Origin: Sphingomonas lenta | GTDB lineage: Bacteria > Pseudomonadota > Alphaproteobacteria > Sphingomonadales > Sphingomonadaceae | Assembly: GCF_002288825.1 (NCBI RefSeq) | Contig: NZ_NSLI01000005.1 | Coordinates: forward strand, 1-64,000 | DNA length: 64,000 bases | Direction: 5' to 3' | In this document: piece by piece, positions 32,556 to 41,319 of the stretch | Layout of the letters: every line of letters starts with the position of its first letter | Numbering within the stretch: the first letter of the stretch is position 1 | The notes under the pieces: generated by a model | Database searches by the model: none | Told to the model about the DNA's origin: nothing | The model's input: the letters and a program-made list of their open reading frames with translations, nothing else | Made by a program: the position numbers and the translations under genes

Positions 32556-32697
32556 TCCTCCCCCGCAACGTAGTTGCGGGGGAGGGGAACGCGCCCGCAG
32601 GGCGTGGTGGTGGGGGTACAGGGCGATGCCGCATCCCGTAGCTCCCCCTCCACCAGCCTGCGGCTGGTCCCCCTCCCCCGCTGTGAGCGGGGGAGGA
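32556..32697. repeat. CTCCCCC-type palindromic repeats downstream of cysNC
   Basis: Two blocks are present. 32556-32590 is ctcctcccccgcaacg, then tagttgcgggggagggg. 32641-32697 is ccccctccaccagcctgcgg, ctggtccccctcccccgctg, tgagcgggggagga, which has the same two-hairpin plan as the element inside the terminase gene. The pair fills the gap between the convergent cysNC and catalase-like genes and probably ends transcription from both. Confidence 0.75.
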
Positions 32698-32707
32698 ATA
32701 GGAGAAA

Positions 32708-33775
32708 TCAGTCCGCGATCACGTCGGGGCTGGCTGGCTCGGTCGTGGGGAGGCCGGCTTGGCGGCGGCGTTCGCAGCCCAGTTGCGTGTAGAGCGCGAG
32801 CCTCGCGCGCATGATGCCGCCCAAGGGACGGTGCGCTTCAAGGGAGTGGGCGGGGGAGAAGCTCAGGGCTTCGACGTCGCGGACGCGGGAGGGGGCGAGG
32901 GCGTTCTGGGGTGGGAAGCGGAGCGTGGCGACGGGGCGGTAGGAGCTGAGCTCCTCGGGCCAGAGCGTCCGCGCGTTCTCGATCGGCATGGCGTCCGCGT
33001 CGGTGCGGAGCTGGGCGGCGAGGGTCCATTCGGCGCCGTGGCGCGCGATGCGGTCGGACGCGGCGTGGGCGAGCGCGTCGGGCTCGTCGGCGCGGAAGCG
33101 GAGGTCGGACTGCGCGGGCGCCGGGAATGCGCCGAGCTTGGCGACGTAATCGCCCCAGCGCATCGGGGCCTGGCTGTAGTAGCTTTCCGACAAGGGGTGG
33201 ATGGCGGGATGGCCGATCACGTCGAGGTTGGCCGATGGCGCGCCCACCGTCTCCAGTACGCGGTTGGCGGCGCGGGCGGCGGCGGAGACGCCGTGCTTGA
33301 CGAACTGCGGGAAGGGCGCGCTCGCCTCCACGGTCGAGATGGCGGCGAGGAAGGTTCGAGGACAGCGTGCGTTGAAGACGGGGGCGGTCTCCAGCACGAA
33401 ATCTTGGGTGCCGCCCTGGTGGTCGGCGAGGGGCCGGCCGTCGACGCCGAACAGCTTGATCGACAGGCCGCGGGGGCTGGAGACGCCGCGGTTGTCCAGG
33501 TCCTCGCCGGGCAAGTGCGAGAGGCGGGCGACGACCGGGTAAGTGCGTGGGCGGGCGAACGCGCCTTGGGCGAGCTCGGGCGGAAGATCGTGGACGACGA
33601 GTTCGCCCTTAAACGCCGCGAGCGTCTGGACGTGGCTCAGGCGGCCGCCCGGCCCTTCGCCGTCGCGGGCGAGCTCGCCGCCGGCGCGCATGACGGCGGC
33701 GATCCGCTCGAACAGCTCGGGCTCGTTCGGGTCGGGTCGCTCCAGGTCCGGGGAGTAGGGGAGGGGGCGGGACAT
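32708..33775 (-). CDS. Catalase-family haem protein, short form
   Basis: The 355-aa protein is related to the haem catalase fold: LSHVQTLAAFKGELVVHDLP with the probable distal His, TYPVVARLSH, then NRGVSSPRGLSIKLFGVDG and TQDFVLETAPVF, both strong family markers. It lacks the long C-terminal part of classical catalases (usually 480 aa or more), as do the small catalase-related peroxidases. No signal peptide. ATG 33775 (MSRPLPYSPDLERPDPNE) is chosen over an upstream Met. Peroxidase activity is inferred; divergent from the HtrA-like protease. Confidence 0.8.
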   Translation of the reverse strand: MSRPLPYSPDLERPDPNEPELFERIAAVMRAGGELARDGEGPGGRLSHVQTLAAFKGELVVHDLPPELAQGAFARPRTYPVVARLSHLPGEDLDNRGVSSPRGLSIKLFGVDGRPLADHQGGTQDFVLETAPVFNARCPRTFLAAISTVEASAPFPQFVKHGVSAAARAANRVLETVGAPSANLDVIGHPAIHPLSESYYSQAPMRWGDYVAKLGAFPAPAQSDLRFRADEPDALAHAASDRIARHGAEWTLAAQLRTDADAMPIENARTLWPEELSSYRPVATLRFPPQNALAPSRVRDVEALSFSPAHSLEAHRPLGGIMRARLALYTQLGCERRRQAGLPTTEPASPDVIAD

Positions 33776-33852
33776 TCGGTGAACATGGGAACCGCCGAAG
33801 CGCGGGCCAAGTTCCGGCGGCACCTCCGGGCGCTTTCGCCGTTGTGCGCCGC

Positions 33853-34707
33853 ATGGAAGCGCGACCCGTACGCCCGAGCGTCCCCGTCACCCGGAGGGCG
33901 CGTGTCCCCTGGGCGGCGATCCTGCTCCTGGGGCTGCTGGCCGGGTTCCTGGGCGCGGGGGCGTTCCAGTGGCTGGTCGCGAGCCGGTCGCCCGCCGCGC
34001 TGGCGCCGCCCGTGCCCGCGGCGGCGGTGGGCGACGCGAACCGGCTGACCTTGTCGCCGCTCGTCGCGCGGACCGCGCCGGCGGTGGTCAACATCGCGGT
34101 GCTGCAGGCCTCGCCGCAGAACGAGAACCCGCTGCTGCGCGATCCGTTCTGGCGGCGCTATTTCGGTGTTCCTGAGGACGCGCCCCGGTTGGCGGCGGGG
34201 TCGGGCGTGATCGTCGACGCCGAGCGGGGCTTGGTGTTGACCAACGTCCACGTCGTGCAGAACGCGCGGGCGATCCAGGTGACGCTCAACGACCGGCGGC
34301 AGGTCGAGGCGGAGCTGCTGGGCGGCGACCCGCGCGTGGATATCGCCGTGCTGCGGATACCGGCGCGGAACCTCACCCAGCTGCCGCTGGGCGACTCGGA
34401 GCGGCTGGCGGTGGGCGATTACGTCGTCGCGATCGGCGACCCGTTTCAGGTTGGGCAGACGGTCACGGCGGGCATCGTCAGCGCGCTGGGCCGCGGCCCG
34501 CGCGGGCGGGGCACGAGCTACGTCCAGACGGACGCACCCATCAACCCGGGTAATTCGGGCGGCCCGCTGATCGACATGCGCGGCCAGGTGATCGGGATCA
34601 ACACGGCGATCGTCGGGCCGGCCGGCGGCAATGTCGGGATCGGCTTCGCGGTGCCGTCGAACACGGCGCGGCGCGTGATGGAACAGGTGGTGGGGAGGGG
34701 CGGCTGA
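33853..34707 (+). CDS. HtrA/DegP-like serine protease lacking a PDZ domain
   Basis: The 284-aa protein has a basic N-terminus and one hydrophobic segment (WAAILLLGLLAGFLGAGAF), then a trypsin-like protease with H133 (TNVHVV), D163 (RVDIAVL) and S235 (GNSGGPL). The sequence ends right after the second barrel (GFAVPSNTARRVMEQVV), where normal DegP/DegS would start PDZ. It is probably anchored in the inner membrane facing the periplasm, and substrate control must differ from PDZ-regulated family members. Starts at 33853 (ATG) or 33844 (GTG). A 32-aa membrane peptide gene overlaps its stop. Confidence 0.88.
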   Translation: MEARPVRPSVPVTRRARVPWAAILLLGLLAGFLGAGAFQWLVASRSPAALAPPVPAAAVGDANRLTLSPLVARTAPAVVNIAVLQASPQNENPLLRDPFWRRYFGVPEDAPRLAAGSGVIVDAERGLVLTNVHVVQNARAIQVTLNDRRQVEAELLGGDPRVDIAVLRIPARNLTQLPLGDSERLAVGDYVVAIGDPFQVGQTVTAGIVSALGRGPRGRGTSYVQTDAPINPGNSGGPLIDMRGQVIGINTAIVGPAGGNVGIGFAVPSNTARRVMEQVVGRGG

Positions 34708-34805
34708 TGTTCTTCTTTTTGTCGCGGAAGCTCGGGTGCGTCGGCTCCGTGGTCGTGTCGCTGGGGCTGACGTTGCTGCTCCTGTTCGTGCTGGGGTTCA
34801 TTTGA
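34707..34805 (+). CDS. 32-aa membrane peptide coupled to the protease
   Basis: The start ATG overlaps the protease stop (TGATG), so translation is probably coupled. MFFFLSRKLGCVG is followed by one hydrophobic helix (SVVVSLGLTLLLLFVLGF) and the stop. It is a single-pass small membrane protein that may associate with the upstream protease. It is too short for most gene finders. Confidence 0.6.
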   Translation: MFFFLSRKLGCVGSVVVSLGLTLLLLFVLGFI

Positions 34806-34822
34806 GCTGGTTCCCCTTTCTT

Positions 34823-34930
34823 CGTCATGCCGGACTTGTTCCGGCATCCACGCGCGTCCCTCTGTCGGCGAGCGCCTTCGCGAACGGGGCGTACGCGCAT
34901 GGACCCCGGGTCAAGCCCGGGGTGACGGGA
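34823..34930. repeat. CGTCATGCCGG...GGGGTGACG repeat, copy 1
   Basis: The repeat begins cgtcatgccggacttgttcc, ggcatccacg and ends atggaccccgggtc, aagcccggggtgacggg. Both ends contain their own palindromes (gccggacttgttccggc; ccccgggtcaagcccgggg). The right end supplies the GTG chosen as the start of the M48 protease gene. A diverged copy lies at 45581-45713. Confidence 0.8.
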
Positions 34931-36382
34931 AAGGCGGGAGGAAAGGTGCTCGCGGCGGCGACCGCCCTGCTGCTCGCGAGCTGTGGCGGGCCCGCGCCGG
35001 AGGCGGGACCGGTCACCGTGTCCGACGAGGATCGGGCGGCGGGAGCCGAGCAGCACCCGCGGCTGCTGGCCGAGTTCGGCGGGGCTTATGCGGGGCCGGA
35101 GGCGGCGTATGTGGCGCAAGTGGGCGGGCGCGTGGCGGCGGCGGCGGGGCTGGAGGGAAGCTGCACCTTCACGCTGGTCAACTCGGACGTGGTCAACGCC
35201 TTCGCGGTGCCGGGCTGCTACATCTACGTGACGCGCGGGCTGTTCGCGATCGTGGGGAGCGAGGCGGAGCTGGCGTCCGTGTTGGGCCACGAGGTCGGGC
35301 ATATCGTCGGGCGGCACTCGCAGCGGCAGGGCAGGCGGTCGGTGTGGCGGCAGCTGGGCGTGCTGGCGGTGAGCCTGACGGGGTCGGAGCGGCTGACCAG
35401 GCTGGCGGGACAGGCGGCGCAATATTTCGGGCTGCGCTACTCGCGTCGCCAGGAGTACGAGTCCGACGACCTGGGCCTGCGCTACCTGCGCGAGGCGGGG
35501 TACGACCCGTACGCGGCGGCGGACATGCTCGCCTCGCTCCAACGCAACGAGCAGTTCATGAACGCGACCGGCGGGCGCGACGAGGCGAAGTCGATCCCCG
35601 AATGGGCGCTGAGCCACCCGCTGACGGGCAACCGCGTGGCGCGGGCGCGGGAGGCGGCTGAGGCGACGGGGCTCCAGGACGACCAGCTGCCGGAGCGGGA
35701 GGAGGCGTATCTCGGCCAGGTGGACGGGCTGCTCTACGGCGACGATCCGGAACAGGGCTTCGTGCTCGGCCGCCGCTTCGCGCACCCGGAGATGCGGATC
35801 GCGTTCGAGGCACCGCAGGGCTTTACGCTGACCAACAGCCCCCGCGCGATCTACCTGTCGGGGCCGGGCGGCGTGCGCGGCGAGTTCGGGGGCGGAGCGA
35901 TGCCGGAAGGCGGACTCGACGCCTACGCCCAGTCGCTCGCGGCGCATATCGCGGGCAACGCGCAAGGTGAGGTGGCCGGCGCGCGGCGGACGGTCGTGAA
36001 CGGCGTGCCGGCGGTGCTGCTCGACCTGCGGGTGCAGGGGCGGAGCGGCGTCGTGCCGATCCGGATCGCGGCCTATGAGGGCGGGGGCGGACAGGCCTAC
36101 CACTTCCTGACCTTGTCGCCGCCGGACGCCGACGCGGGCACCGCGATCGAGGCGCTGTTCGGGTCGTTCCGGCTGCTGTCGGCGGCGGAGGCGGCGTCCC
36201 TGCGGCCGCGCGTGATCCGCACGGTGGCGGCCCCGGCGGGCGCGACGCTCGATACGCTGGCGGCGCGCATGGCGGGCGGGGACGGGCGGGCGCTGTTCCT
36301 GCTGCTGAACGGGCGGAGCGCGGACCAGCCGATCCGGCCGGGCGAGCGGGTGAAGGTCGTGGCGTACGCGGACGCGCGATGA
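34922..36382 (+). CDS. M48-family metalloprotease lipoprotein
   Basis: This 486-aa protein has zinc motif HEVGH (123-127) within LGHEVGHIVGRHSQRQ, with a third ligand Glu probably in RRQEYESDDLGLRYL, as in BepA/LoiP-type periplasmic M48 proteases. The lipoprotein signal LLLASC gives a lipidated Cys near residue 21. Start GTG 34922 gives a proper basic N-region (TGKAGGK); GTG 34946, which has GGAGG before it, would leave no basic residue. The C-terminal region ends with a LysM-like segment (LDTLAARMAG, then IRPGERVKVVAY). Likely role: outer-membrane protein quality control. Confidence 0.85.
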   Translation: MTGKAGGKVLAAATALLLASCGGPAPEAGPVTVSDEDRAAGAEQHPRLLAEFGGAYAGPEAAYVAQVGGRVAAAAGLEGSCTFTLVNSDVVNAFAVPGCYIYVTRGLFAIVGSEAELASVLGHEVGHIVGRHSQRQGRRSVWRQLGVLAVSLTGSERLTRLAGQAAQYFGLRYSRRQEYESDDLGLRYLREAGYDPYAAADMLASLQRNEQFMNATGGRDEAKSIPEWALSHPLTGNRVARAREAAEATGLQDDQLPEREEAYLGQVDGLLYGDDPEQGFVLGRRFAHPEMRIAFEAPQGFTLTNSPRAIYLSGPGGVRGEFGGGAMPEGGLDAYAQSLAAHIAGNAQGEVAGARRTVVNGVPAVLLDLRVQGRSGVVPIRIAAYEGGGGQAYHFLTLSPPDADAGTAIEALFGSFRLLSAAEAASLRPRVIRTVAAPAGATLDTLAARMAGGDGRALFLLLNGRSADQPIRPGERVKVVAYADAR

Positions 36383-36443
36383 AGCGCGTGCGGTTGGCCG
36401 ACGGTTCGGGTAGAGTTCACGTCGAAATGTCAAAGAGTTCGCG

Positions 36444-37739
36444 ATGATCCGCCGTCTCCTCCTGCTCGCCCTGGCCGCCTCGGTCGCCTGCCCCGCGCAG
36501 GCGCAGTGGCGGCGCGACGACAAGCCGATCGAGCCCGTCGACATCCCGCCCTCCATCCAACAGGGCGTGGACATGATCTATGTCGACCCGGAGATCGCGC
36601 CCCGCGTGCGCGAGCGCGCCGGGCTGATGGGCGAGCTGGGCATCAAGTACGAGCCGGGTGCGCCGATCGACCTGTTCCAGCCGGTCAGCCTCTTCTACAC
36701 GTCCTTACGGCGCGGGCTGCAGCGCTACCGGTCGGAATGGGGTGGCCTGCCGCAGGTCGAGGTCGAGGCGGGGCCGGTGCTCAAGCCCGGCGCGGCCGGC
36801 GGGCGCGTAGCCGCGCTGCGCGAGCGGCTGGGGCTGGCGCCCGGCGACAAGTATGACGCGGCGCTAGCCCGGGCGGTGAAGCGCTACCAGCAGGTGCACG
36901 GCATCAAGGCGGACGGCGTCGCGGGCGCGGCCACCGTCGAGTCGCTCAACCGGGGCGCCGCGCATTACGAGCGCGTGCTGATGGTGAACCTGGACCGCGC
37001 GCGCACGCTGCCGGGGTCGGACGAGAAGGGGCGATACGTGCTCGTCGACGCGGGCGCGGCACGCATCTTCCTCGTCGAGGACGGCAAGGTCACCGACAGC
37101 ATGAAGGCGATCGTCGGCAAGGCCGCGTCGCCCACGCCGGTGATGGCTGCGGTAATGCGCTACGCCAGCGTGAACCCGTACTGGAACGTGCCCGTCGACC
37201 TGGCGAAGACGCTGGTCGCGCCCAAGGTGCTGTCCGAGGGGCTCGGGCATATCGCGTCCGAGCGCTACCAGCTGCTGTCCGACTGGACGGCGGACGCGGA
37301 GGAGGTGGATCCCGCGAGCGTCGACTGGCGGGCGGTCGCGGACGGGAGCGTCGAGTTGCGCGTGCGACAGCTGCCGGGCGCGAACAATTCGATGGGCCGC
37401 ATCAAGTTCATGATGCCCAACGACTACGGCATCTATCTCCACGACACGAACGACAAGTCGCTGTTCGGCCGCGCGGAGCGGTGGATCAGCAACGGCTGCG
37501 TGCGGGTCGAGGATGCGGGGCGGCTGGCGACGTGGCTGTTCGGCGAGATGCCGGCGGGCAAGGACCCGAAGGTCGAGGAGGACGTACCGCTGCCCGAGCC
37601 CGTCCCCGTCTACATCACCTATCTGACCGCGGAGGGGACGGCGGACGGCGTGCTGTTCCGGGGCGACCCGTACGATCGCGACGGCGCGCTGGTCGGACGC
37701 TACGTCGCCGCGGACGACGCGGAGGCCGCGGGCGGCTAA
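36444..37739 (+). CDS. L,D-transpeptidase, YcbB/LdtD type
   Basis: The 431-aa enzyme makes 3-3 peptidoglycan cross-links or attaches proteins to the wall. Signal peptide MIRRLLLLALAASVACPAQAQ. A peptidoglycan-binding domain (about 110-170; AALRERLGLAPGD, AVKRYQQVHGIKADGVAG) precedes the catalytic YkuD domain: YGIYLHDTND with H333 and ISNGCVRVED with nucleophile C352. The insertion between the beta strands (about 245-310) matches the capping loop of the YcbB type. Upstream genes are in the same direction but separated by about 60 bases. Confidence 0.93.
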   Translation: MIRRLLLLALAASVACPAQAQWRRDDKPIEPVDIPPSIQQGVDMIYVDPEIAPRVRERAGLMGELGIKYEPGAPIDLFQPVSLFYTSLRRGLQRYRSEWGGLPQVEVEAGPVLKPGAAGGRVAALRERLGLAPGDKYDAALARAVKRYQQVHGIKADGVAGAATVESLNRGAAHYERVLMVNLDRARTLPGSDEKGRYVLVDAGAARIFLVEDGKVTDSMKAIVGKAASPTPVMAAVMRYASVNPYWNVPVDLAKTLVAPKVLSEGLGHIASERYQLLSDWTADAEEVDPASVDWRAVADGSVELRVRQLPGANNSMGRIKFMMPNDYGIYLHDTNDKSLFGRAERWISNGCVRVEDAGRLATWLFGEMPAGKDPKVEEDVPLPEPVPVYITYLTAEGTADGVLFRGDPYDRDGALVGRYVAADDAEAAGG

Positions 37740-37814
37740 GTCGCGGGAGTTCCGTCCGTAACGGATCGTTCGGGCGGCGCCGGTTACCTTTCGTCAAGAA
37801 CCGCGTCGCTAGCT

Positions 37815-39050
37815 ATGGGCGTTCGCAACCGATCGCGCGGCCCGCCCATGCTGATGTCCAAGATCACGCCCGCCGTCCCGCCCGCGATCCCGATGCCGGT
37901 CGTCGCGACGATCGAGCAGATCCTGCGCGCGGTACGCGAGCATCTGCGGATGAAGGTCGCCTTCGTCTCCGAGTTCCTGCACGGCCGCCGCCATTTCCGC
38001 CATGTGGACGCGGACGAGGGCACGCGGTGCATCGAGGTGGGCGGGTCCGACCCGCTGGAGGAGAGCTACTGCCACTGGGTCGCGGAGGGAGCGCTGCCCG
38101 GCCTGATCCGCGATCCCGCCGAGCACCCGTTCACGGCGGGGCTGCCGGCCACCGCGGCGCTGCCCGTCGGCGCGCATCTGAGCGTGCCGATACGCCTGCG
38201 CGACGGGCGCGTGTACGGCACCTTCTGCTGCTTCGCGTTCCAGCCCGACCAGGCGCTCACCGATCGCGACCTGGCGACGATGGAGGCGTTCGCCCAGCTC
38301 GCCGCCGAACGGATCCAGCAGGACGTCGATGCCGACGAGCGTCGCGAGGCGAAGCGCGCGCTGGTGGGCGCGGTGTTGCGCGACCGGGCGATCAGGATGA
38401 CGTTCCAGCCCGCCTTTCGGCTCGACGGGAGCGGCGTGGCGTTCGCGGAGGCGCTGGCGCGGTTTCGGGCGCGGCTGTACCGCACGCCCGACCAGTGGTT
38501 CGCGACCGCCGCCGAGGTGGGGCTGGGCCGCGAGCTGGAGATGCTGGCGGTGCGCACCGCGCTGGACGGGTGCGGGGTGCTGCCGCCGGAGATCCCCGTC
38601 AGCATCAACGCCTCGCCTGACACGATCGTGCACCGGGAGTTCGCGGACGCGCTGGGCGGCTCCGCCCTCGACCGGCTGATCGTGGAGATCACCGAGCACG
38701 AGGCGGTGCGGCGCTACGCCGAGCTGAACGAGGCGCTGGCGCCACTCCGCGCCCGCGGGCTGCGCGTAGCGGTGGACGACATGGGCGCGGGGCACTCGAA
38801 CTTCCGGCACGTCCTGCAGATCCGGCCCGAGATCGTGAAGCTCGACATCGGCCTGGTGCGCGACGTCGATGCCGACGCGGCTAAGCGCGCGCTCCTGTCG
38901 GCGCTGACGGGCTTCGCGCGAGGGATCGACGCGGAGCTGGTGGCGGAGGGCGTAGAGACGGAGGGCGAGCTCCGCGCGCTGAAAGCGCTGGGGATCGGGA
39001 CGGCGCAGGGCTTCCTGTTCGGACCGCCCGTCGATCCCTGGGAAGCGTGA
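37815..39050 (+). CDS. GAF-EAL c-di-GMP phosphodiesterase
   Basis: The N-terminal GAF-like sensor of this 411-aa protein (about 35-180; VAFVSEFLHGRRHFRHVDAD, HLSVPIRLRDGRVYGTFCC) is followed by an EAL domain. Catalytic signatures are present: FAEALARFR, SINASPDT, VEITEH, VAVDDMGAGHSN, IVKLDIGLV, EGVET and QGFLFGPP. It should hydrolyse c-di-GMP. There is no GGDEF domain. The N-terminal start is uncertain (37815, 37848 or 37854). It has no operon partners. Confidence 0.87.
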   Translation: MGVRNRSRGPPMLMSKITPAVPPAIPMPVVATIEQILRAVREHLRMKVAFVSEFLHGRRHFRHVDADEGTRCIEVGGSDPLEESYCHWVAEGALPGLIRDPAEHPFTAGLPATAALPVGAHLSVPIRLRDGRVYGTFCCFAFQPDQALTDRDLATMEAFAQLAAERIQQDVDADERREAKRALVGAVLRDRAIRMTFQPAFRLDGSGVAFAEALARFRARLYRTPDQWFATAAEVGLGRELEMLAVRTALDGCGVLPPEIPVSINASPDTIVHREFADALGGSALDRLIVEITEHEAVRRYAELNEALAPLRARGLRVAVDDMGAGHSNFRHVLQIRPEIVKLDIGLVRDVDADAAKRALLSALTGFARGIDAELVAEGVETEGELRALKALGIGTAQGFLFGPPVDPWEA

Positions 39051-39056
39051 GAGGGC

Positions 39057-39133
39057 TGGCGCGCCCGGCAGGGTTCGAACCTGCGACCCCAAGCTTAGAA
39101 GGCTCGTGCTCTATCCAGCTGAGCTACGGGCGC
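39057..39133 (-). tRNA. tRNA-Arg (anticodon TCT)
   Basis: Read on the minus strand it starts GCGCCCGTAGCTCAGCTGGA and ends GGTTCGAACCCTGCCGGGCG-C-G-CCA, a full 77-nt tRNA with encoded CCA. The acceptor stem is GCGCCCG/CGGGCGC, the anticodon loop CTTCTAA has anticodon TCT (reads AGA/AGG) and the T-loop is TTCGAAC. These codons are rare in this GC-rich coding. Confidence 0.96.
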
Positions 39134-39193
39134 GCGCCGGAGCCCAAGTAGCGCGGATTGCCCGGCGACGGAACCGCCCGCATAATCGCGGCC

Positions 39194-39934
39194 ATGGACA
39201 AGGGGGCTGAGCCGGCGGTCGCCGCGCGGGAGCTGGAGGCGGGGCGCTTCCGCTATTTCGATTTCGTCATGAGCGCGTTCGTGGCGGTGTTGCTGCTGTC
39301 CAACGTGCTCGGCGCGGGCAAGGTGGCCGAAGTCGTGCTGCCGGGCGTGGGGCCGTGGCCGTTCGGGGCGGGCATCCTGTTCTTTCCGTTGAGCTACATC
39401 ATCGGCGACGTGCTGACCGAGGTGTACGGCTATGCGCGCGCCCGGCGGGTGATCTGGGCGGGGTTCGCGGCGACCGCCTTCATGGCGTTCATGGCGTGGG
39501 TCGTGGTCGCGCTGCCGCCCGCGCCGGCATGGACCAATCAGGCGGCGTACGAGACGGTGTTCGGGCAGGTGCCGCGCATCGTGTTCGCGAGCATGGCGGC
39601 CTTCTGGGCGGGCGAGTTCGTCAACGCGTACGTGCTGGCGCGCATGAAGGTCTGGACGGGCGGGCGGCACCTCTGGGCGCGCACCATCGGGTCGACGGTG
39701 GTGGGGCAGGGGGTGGACAGCCTACTCTTCTACCCGCTCGCCTTCTGGGGCGCGGAGGGGTGGACGCCGAGGCTCGTCGTCACCGTGCTGTTCACGCAAT
39801 GGGCGCTGAAGGTGGGCTGGGAGGTGCTGCTGACGCCGGTCACCTACGCGGTGGTGGGCTCCCTCAAGCGCGCGGAGGGGGTGGACGTGTTCGACCGGGG
39901 CACGGACTTCACGCCGTTCCGGGTTCGGGCTTAG
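39194..39934 (+). CDS. YhhQ/VUT-family transporter, probable queuosine precursor importer
   Basis: The 246-aa inner-membrane protein has about six hydrophobic helices. Family markers are FFPLSYIIGDVLTEVYGYARAR, WAGEFVNAYVLARMKVWT and TIGSTVVGQGVDSLLFYPLAF, the conserved D/E and GQ-D residues of the vitamin-uptake-like YhhQ group. Members import queuosine precursors such as preQ0/preQ1. ATG 39194 (MDKGAEPAV) is chosen. Its stop overlaps by 4 bases the end of the convergent PIN-domain gene. Confidence 0.88.
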   Translation: MDKGAEPAVAARELEAGRFRYFDFVMSAFVAVLLLSNVLGAGKVAEVVLPGVGPWPFGAGILFFPLSYIIGDVLTEVYGYARARRVIWAGFAATAFMAFMAWVVVALPPAPAWTNQAAYETVFGQVPRIVFASMAAFWAGEFVNAYVLARMKVWTGGRHLWARTIGSTVVGQGVDSLLFYPLAFWGAEGWTPRLVVTVLFTQWALKVGWEVLLTPVTYAVVGSLKRAEGVDVFDRGTDFTPFRVRA

Positions 39935-40374
39935 GCAGGCAGGAGGGCGTCGAGGCGGGCACGGTTGGCGGGGTTGAACGGGTCGAGGATCAGGACGCCG
40001 TCGATGGTCGCGCCATCCTGCATGTCTTCGGTGAGCAGCGTGGCAACCCCGTTCGCGCGGGCGACCGTCAGGATCAGCGCGTCCCAGTACTGGAGCTTGT
40101 GACGTCGGGACAGGTCGAACGCTTCGGGCAGCAGGTCGAGCGGGGTAGGCAGGATCGGGAAGGTGGAGATGAGTTCGACGGCGATTGTGCGGATGACGTC
40201 CTCATCAAGATGCGAGGACCGCCTTGCGACGTTCAGGAACTCGCCGACGACCTGTTGCGACAACACGCCTTGGGCAGAGGCGAACCGTCGCATGAGCCCG
40301 ACGGCCGACGCATGTCGCTCCCCTGCATCCGCGTCAACATAGTAGACCAAGATGTTGGTATCGAGCGTTACCAC
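39931..40374 (-). CDS. PIN-domain toxin (VapC-like)
   Basis: The 147-aa protein starts at GTG, two bases after the antitoxin stop. The PIN nuclease acidic residues are visible: VTLDTNILVYYVD (D5), GEFLNVA (E45 or so), KLQYWDALIL (D near 98) and TEDMQDG. VapC toxins are RNases that cut tRNA or rRNA. It forms a type II toxin-antitoxin pair with the Phd-like gene upstream. Confidence 0.9.
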   Translation of the reverse strand: MVTLDTNILVYYVDADAGERHASAVGLMRRFASAQGVLSQQVVGEFLNVARRSSHLDEDVIRTIAVELISTFPILPTPLDLLPEAFDLSRRHKLQYWDALILTVARANGVATLLTEDMQDGATIDGVLILDPFNPANRARLDALLPA

Positions 40375-40376
40375 GG

Positions 40377-40613
40377 TCAGGTGGTGCGCTCCTCGTAGCT
40401 GAACTTTTTGCCGAATGCGGTGCCAGGCCCGATCAGGGCCTCAATCCGATCGAGCGCCGCGAGGCGACGTTCAACGTCCGACACCGAGCATGTGGGCCTG
40501 AGTTCGACGATCGCTTGGCCGTCGCGGACAACTTCCACCGTCACGCCCGCCTCCGCCATAGCGATGGCCCGCGCGGGGTCCGCCTCGAATTCTCCAACGG
40601 TCATCTTGGTCAT
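40377..40613 (-). CDS. Antitoxin, Phd/YefM-like
   Basis: The 78-aa protein starts MTKMTVGEFEADPARAIAMA and continues VTVEVVRDGQAIVEL, the Phd-type N-terminal DNA-binding fold. The C-terminal part (ERRLAALDRIEALIGPGTAF) would wrap the PIN toxin. The start is at ATG 40613 (or Met4, 40604); upstream codons look random. It precedes and neutralises the PIN toxin and probably autoregulates the pair. Confidence 0.82.
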   Translation of the reverse strand: MTKMTVGEFEADPARAIAMAEAGVTVEVVRDGQAIVELRPTCSVSDVERRLAALDRIEALIGPGTAFGKKFSYEERTT

Positions 40614-40653
40614 GAAGCGTCCTCCGACCGCGACGCTAGGCGGGGGCCGTCGC

Positions 40654-41319
40654 TCAGGCAACCGCCTCCAGCAGGCCCTCGAACAGGCGGCGGCCGTGGT
40701 CGCGGCCGTGGGCGGGTTCGACGGCGCGTTCGGGGTGGGGCATGAGGCCCAATATGTTGCCGCGCTCGTTGAGGATGCCGGCGATGTGGCGGGCGGAGCC
40801 GTTGACGGGGGCGACGTAGCGGAAGGCGACGCGGCCCTCGCCCTCCAGGCGGTCGAGCGTGTCGTCGTCGGCGTAGTAGTTGCCGTCGTGATGGGCGACG
40901 GGGAACACGACGCGCTCGCCGGCTTGGTAGCGGCTGGTGAAGAGCGTGTCCGCGTTCGCGACCTCGAGCTCGACGTCGCGGCAGACGAAGTTGAGCTCGG
41001 CGTTGCGCATCAGCGCGCCGGGCAGCAGGCCGGCTTCGGTCAGGACCTGAAAGCCGTTGCAGACGCCGAGCACGGGCGTGCCCTTGTCCGCGGCGTCGGC
41101 GACGGCGCGCATCACGGGCGAGCGCGCGGCGACCGCGCCCGAGCGGAGATAGTCGCCGTAGGAGAAGCCGCCCGGCACCGCGACCGCGCCGACCCCTTGG
41201 GGCAGCTCGGTCTCGGTGTGCCAGACCATCGCCGGACGGCGTCCCGTCGCCTGCTCCAGCGCGACGGCGATGTCCCGGTCGCAGTTGGAGCCGGGAAAGA
41301 CGATGACCGCGGTGTTCAC
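40654..41319 (-). CDS. purQ: Phosphoribosylformylglycinamidine synthase subunit I
   Basis: PurQ is the glutaminase subunit of FGAM synthase in purine synthesis. The 221-aa protein begins [18 protein letters not shown] at GTG 41319, overlapping the purS stop (GTGA). Motifs: [16 protein letters not shown], nucleophile Cys in [19 protein letters not shown], and the C-terminal MPHPERAVE with the His/Glu pair. PurL is not in the window. Confidence 0.97.
   Translation of the reverse strand: MNTAVIVFPGSNCDRDIAVALEQATGRRPAMVWHTETELPQGVGAVAVPGGFSYGDYLRSGAVAARSPVMRAVADAADKGTPVLGVCNGFQVLTEAGLLPGALMRNAELNFVCRDVELEVANADTLFTSRYQAGERVVFPVAHHDGNYYADDDTLDRLEGEGRVAFRYVAPVNGSARHIAGILNERGNILGLMPHPERAVEPAHGRDHGRRLFEGLLEAVA

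Noticed and set aside
34736..34921. Long N-terminal extension of the M48 protease
   Set aside because: These codons translate the end of the small membrane gene and a dispersed repeat, and would bury the lipoprotein signal.
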